From: Bacillus sp. NEB1478
GTDB lineage: Bacteria > Bacillota > Bacilli > Bacillales > Fictibacillaceae
Length of the DNA stretch: 64,000 nucleotides
NCBI RefSeq assembly: GCF_031582965.1
Contig: NZ_CP134049.1
Coordinates: 3,224,001 to 3,288,000, forward strand
Reading direction: 5' to 3'
Shown: piece by piece, positions 61,121-64,000 of the stretch
How the letters are laid out: every line of letters starts with the position of its first letter
How positions within the stretch are numbered: the stretch's first letter is position 1
Notes under the pieces: generated by a model
What the model saw: the letters and a program-made list of their open reading frames with translations, nothing else
Database searches by the model: none
Told to the model about the DNA's origin: nothing
Program-made: the position numbers and the translations under genes

Positions 61121-61771
61121 CTAAAATCCGTTCTCTTGTAAAAATGCAAGAGACAGCTTCGACTTTTGTTTAGTATTTTCTTTCTCCGGATTCAACATTC
61201 TGTACACATACTTAGCAAGCATGTCACATTCAATGTTTACAAGATCTCCAGGACTTTTTTTGCCAAGAATCGTATGATCCGCAGTAAGCGGAATTAGCGA
61301 AACCGTAATCGTATCTTGCGTAACATCAAACACGGTCAAGCTCGTTCCATCCATGCAAACCGAACCTTTTAACATAAAATAACGTATTAAATGCGAAGGT
61401 AACTTCACAACATAATAAATCGCATTTTTCTCAGGACGCTTTTCAATAATTTCACCTGTTCCGTCCACATGTCCAGAAACGAAATGCCCGCCAAAGCGGC
61501 CGCCTGCTGCCATCGCACGTTCCAGATTCACCGTTGAACGATTGTTTAATTGTTTCAAAGTTGATGAGCGATACGTTTCAGGCATCACATCCACGGTAAA
61601 TTGATTTGAATTGAACGAAGTAACTGTTAAACAAACACCGTTTACCGCTATACTGTCACCCAGATTTACATCCTGCAGAACTTTTGAAGCTGAAATTGTT
61701 AAAACAATCGTTTCGTTTCCTTTATTGATCGACTTAATTGTTCCCAGTTCCTCAATAATTCCTGTAAACAA
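61121..61771 (-). CDS. ribE: Riboflavin synthase alpha chain
   Basis: The 216-residue enzyme dismutates two lumazine molecules to riboflavin. It has the start MFTGIIEELG and two lumazine-binding repeats, each with the GDS(I/V)-VNGVCLTV and GHFVSGHVDGTG type motifs; the second repeat contains MDGTSLTVFDV. It is the first gene after the riboswitch. The deaminase/reductase gene ribD, which normally precedes ribE, is absent here. Confidence 0.95.
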   Translation of the reverse strand: MFTGIIEELGTIKSINKGNETIVLTISASKVLQDVNLGDSIAVNGVCLTVTSFNSNQFTVDVMPETYRSSTLKQLNNRSTVNLERAMAAGGRFGGHFVSGHVDGTGEIIEKRPEKNAIYYVVKLPSHLIRYFMLKGSVCMDGTSLTVFDVTQDTITVSLIPLTADHTILGKKSPGDLVNIECDMLAKYVYRMLNPEKENTKQKSKLSLAFLQENGF

Positions 61772-61841
61772 ATATCCGCACCTCCCTTTTGTTTTTTCCT
61801 ATTTACATATTGTCCAATTTTCGGGAGGTAATTTACTACAT

Positions 61842-61877
61842 AAAAAAACCCCTAAGAACGATTGGTTCCCAGGGGTT
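61842..61877 (-). terminator. FMN riboswitch expression-platform terminator
   Basis: On the minus strand AACCCCTGGGAAC pairs with GTTCTTAGGGGTT (61847-61877), followed by seven Ts. It lies between the aptamer and ribE. Confidence 0.85.
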
Positions 61878-61946
61878 GTTAATAAATTCATACATAAACA
61901 AACCTTTAAAAATCACTTTATTAAACAAGTGTTTAAAAGTTTCCGT

Positions 61947-62088
61947 AATCCTTCTCCCATCCAGACTATACTGTCGGCTTCGGAATTTCACCGAATCCAC
62001 CGTTTTCGCAAAGCAAAACCGGGTCACGGACTAAGAGACAACTGTCTCATCACCGCCGGTTGGGAATTTCACCCGACCCCGAAGGATG
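61947..62088 (-). ncRNA. FMN riboswitch (RFN element)
   Basis: On the minus strand the aptamer runs from ATCCTTCGGGG, through GGGTGAAATTCCCAACCGGC, GTCCGTGACCC and GGATTCGGTGAAATTCCGA, to the closing GGGAGAAGGATT. All conserved RFN helices are recognisable. FMN binding should favour the terminator at 61847-61877 and shut off ribE-ribBA-ribH. Confidence 0.95.
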
Positions 62089-62126
62089 TCGTTAAAGTAA
62101 CGACATAAAATATTTGATTTGCCTTT

Positions 62127-62155
62127 AATGTATCTGATTTATTTCATTAATGCAA
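62127..62155 (-). promoter_or_regulatory. SigA promoter of the rib operon
   Basis: On the minus strand TTGCAT (62150-62155), a 17-base spacer and TACATT (62127-62132) lie just upstream of the riboswitch. Confidence 0.65.
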
Positions 62156-62211
62156 CTAATCATCCTTTTAAACGCAGAAAAACCCTCACCAAAAAATGTC
62201 GATAGCATGAA

Positions 62212-63576
62212 TTATTGACCAATTATCAGTTTCTCTTTTGGATAATGAATATGTTCATTAACTACATTACCCCGAATAATAAATAGGAATGATAGAACAC
62301 CAATTCGCCCTATAAACATTAAGATCATCAAGATAACTTTCCCTGTGGAACTCAGTGTACCCGTAATTCCAGTCGTAAGGCCCGTTGTACCAAATGCAGA
62401 ACAAACCTCAAAAAAGAGTTTTTCTATTGGCATTGGATCGGTGATGGAAAGTATAACTGTCGACGTAGTGCAAAGCACCACAGACACAATAATGACGATA
62501 AATGATTTTTGGATATCCTCAGGAAAGATTTCACGATTGAAGATTTTGATTGTATTCCTTCCCTTTGCATAAAACAAAATGGACAATAGGGCTACGGCAA
62601 ATGTCGTTGTCCGAATCCCCCCGCCGACACTGCTCGGTGAAGCACCAATAAACATCATAACGCTCAAAAATAGAATCGTTGGCTGAGAGAACTCACTAAT
62701 ATGCATTGTGGCTAGCCCGCCGCTTCTCGTCGTTACAGATTGAAACAGCGAATAAAAAATGCTCTCATGCCACGATTTCCCTTTAAAAAAGAGATTTATT
62801 TCTAATAAGAAAATTCCTATTGCACCAACAATAACGAGCAAAAGAAAGGTTGATGTCGTTACTTTTGTAAAAAGAGTAAACGTATAACGTTCCAAGTACT
62901 TTCGTTCTTTAATAAAATTGTTCACTTCAACTAAAACCGGAAAGCCAATGGCTCCAGAAGTAATTAAACACATGATTACGATCTGCACGAGATAATCGTC
63001 TTTAAAAGGAATTAGCGAACTTCCTGTAATATCAAATCCCGCATTTGTAGTTGCTGTAACAGAGGCAAAAAATGCGTGGTAGAGAACCTCAAGATGCGAA
63101 TCATAATACGGCTGGAACAAAATAAATAACAGCACAGTCCCCACAATTTCAATACCTATGATAAGCACAAGTATCTGTTTCATTAGGTTTACTAGCCCAG
63201 ATAGAGTTGATTGGTTTTGATCAGTCATGATCAATTGACGTTCTCTCATTCCGATCCGCTTACCAATCAATAGCCAGATAGCCGTCCCTAATGTCATGAC
63301 ACCAATTCCGCCGATTTGAACAACGAGGGCCAGTATGATAACACCTGTACGGTTGAACGTTTCTGAGATACTGACTGAAGTCAATCCCGTAACACTAACA
63401 GCACTTACAGCAGTAAATAACGCATCAATAAATGGGAGTTTAACGCCTTCATTATGTCCGACAGGCAGACTTAAAAGTACGGTTGCTACGATGACAGACA
63501 ATAAATAAAATATGACGATTAGCTGTACAGACGTAAGGTGGTTCTTTTTTGGCTGGTTTGTTGTATTTTTAAACAT
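62212..63576 (-). CDS. Ktr-type potassium channel subunit (KtrB/KtrD)
   Basis: The 454-residue membrane protein has four M1-P-M2 repeats with filter-type loops SAVSVTGLTSV, TATTNAGFDI, TTRSGGLATM and AFGTTGLTTG, as in KtrB/KtrD and TrkH. It works with a cytoplasmic gating ring (KtrA/KtrC), which is not next to it, so it may be the KtrD type. The ATG at 63576 follows GACGGGTGA. No clear terminator lies between it and the rib promoter. Confidence 0.9.
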   Translation of the reverse strand: MFKNTTNQPKKNHLTSVQLIVIFYLLSVIVATVLLSLPVGHNEGVKLPFIDALFTAVSAVSVTGLTSVSISETFNRTGVIILALVVQIGGIGVMTLGTAIWLLIGKRIGMRERQLIMTDQNQSTLSGLVNLMKQILVLIIGIEIVGTVLLFILFQPYYDSHLEVLYHAFFASVTATTNAGFDITGSSLIPFKDDYLVQIVIMCLITSGAIGFPVLVEVNNFIKERKYLERYTFTLFTKVTTSTFLLLVIVGAIGIFLLEINLFFKGKSWHESIFYSLFQSVTTRSGGLATMHISEFSQPTILFLSVMMFIGASPSSVGGGIRTTTFAVALLSILFYAKGRNTIKIFNREIFPEDIQKSFIVIIVSVVLCTTSTVILSITDPMPIEKLFFEVCSAFGTTGLTTGITGTLSSTGKVILMILMFIGRIGVLSFLFIIRGNVVNEHIHYPKEKLIIGQ

Positions 63577-63792
63577 ATATTTCACCCGTCAAAGGAATTT
63601 TTCTATAACCTTATGAAAGCTTAACAATAGGATTTCCATTTAACAAGTGAAAATGAACATTTGTTAAACCCGTCTATTCCATTTTTTTCAGAGAATAGGT
63701 TCTATCAGAAATTCTGTTTTTAATTATTTTGTATTCCTAACCTCAATACATAAATCCTTATTCACAAAATGGAAATTTTTCTATTGTATAAC

Positions 63793-63810
63793 GTAACAGT
63801 GTTATGTTAC
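63793..63810 (+). promoter_or_regulatory. Palindrome in front of the DUF4004 gene
   Basis: GTAACA-N6-TGTTAC is an inverted repeat 22 bases before the start codon. It looks like an operator, possibly for the MerR-like protein encoded just after it. Confidence 0.5.
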
Positions 63811-63832
63811 ATTATTCTCAAGGAGGTTTAAA

Positions 63833-64000
63833 ATGGAAAATCTTATCTCGAAAAAAGATCTGCTTGAAACAGCCAATATCTCTTATGGGCAATTATATCG
63901 ATGGAAAAGAAAAAACCTCATTCCCGAAAACTGGTTTATTCGTAAATCAACTTTTACAGGACAAGAAACTTTTTTTCCGAAAAAAGATATTTTGCAGCGC
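63833..64000 (+). CDS. DUF4004 MerR-like protein (5' part, runs off window)
   Basis: The visible 56 residues ([31 protein letters not shown]...) resemble the DUF4004/YhbD family: a MerR-like helix-turn-helix start and the run [24 protein letters not shown] precedes the ATG. Most of the gene is outside the window. Confidence 0.75.
   Translation, partial: MENLISKKDLLETANISYGQLYRWKRKNLIPENWFIRKSTFTGQETFFPKKDILQR

Noticed and set aside
63586..63832. c-di-AMP (ydaO-type) riboswitch before the Ktr gene
   Set aside because: The conserved ydaO core is not recognisable in the minus-strand leader of the gene.
1..64000. Prophage, integrative element or complete insertion sequence
   Set aside because: No integrase, transposase, phage structural gene or target-site duplication was found; gene order stays close to the B. 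subtilis chromosome.

Overview
This 64 kb window is a chromosomal segment of an endospore-forming, low-GC Gram-positive rod of the family Bacillaceae. The evidence is gene content (an alpha/beta small acid-soluble spore protein, small YjcZ-type peptides, PrsA, ScoC, an FMN riboswitch), strong AGGAGG-type ribosome binding sites, and extensive collinearity with the yhg-yha-yhe region of Bacillus subtilis as I remember it. The genus cannot be fixed from the sequence alone; a Fictibacillus/Bacillus relative would fit. There are no rRNA or tRNA genes, no CRISPR array, no prophage and no complete insertion sequence. Most genes lie on the minus strand.

Layout. 1-7.7 kb: a partial TetR regulator, a membrane histidine kinase, the haem genes hemY-hemH-hemE (transcribed hemE to hemY) and the penicillin-binding protein pbpF. 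7.8-11 kb: haem monooxygenase hmoB, a lipid kinase, a PAP2 phosphatase, a DUF3243 protein and a ferritin-like protein with a SigB-type promoter. 11-18.9 kb: ecsC, a BBE-type flavoprotein, ecsB-ecsA, a PCYCGC lipoprotein, hit, serC and trpP, the last with a TRAP-type leader. 18.9-26 kb: YkvA, YtxH/YhaH, scoC, yhaI, a YpmS-like protein, three YjcZ-like loci (one apparently broken), prsA, yhaL and an MFS exporter with a short leader ORF plus attenuator. 26-36 kb: yhaM, cssS-cssR (inserted into the yha cluster), yhaN-yhaO and the ABC exporter yhaP-yhaQ. 36-45 kb: yhzD, a GNAT acetyltransferase, an aldehyde dehydrogenase, a HAD phosphatase, yheA, yheB, a PP-loop ATPase, a polysaccharide deacetylase and the yxkF-msmX pair with a cre site. 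45-54.6 kb: an amino-acid ABC binding protein and permease without ATPase, a zinc-ribbon protein, a SASP with a SigG-type promoter, an ArsR regulator, a second aldehyde dehydrogenase, an SDR, DUF2157/GDYXXLXY membrane proteins, a HemAT globin sensor and a 50-residue lipoprotein. 54.7-64 kb: bmrD-bmrC with leader ORF(s) and tandem attenuators, ribH-ribBA-ribE behind an FMN riboswitch (no ribD here), a Ktr-type potassium channel subunit and the start of a DUF4004 gene.

Themes. Haem synthesis, haem turnover (HmoB), iron storage and a haem sensor (HemAT) recur. Secretion quality control is concentrated here (PrsA, CssRS, Ecs, ScoC).

Two patterns stand out. First, five intergenic tandem arrays with a 20-21 nt period all occupy the same position: just downstream of an intrinsic terminator, between two minus-strand genes. 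Their unit sequences mostly differ. Second, two drug exporters (MFS and BmrCD) are each preceded by a tiny ORF with a good ribosome binding site followed by intrinsic terminator(s), the architecture of ribosome-mediated attenuation; a third leader-like element lies upstream of hit.
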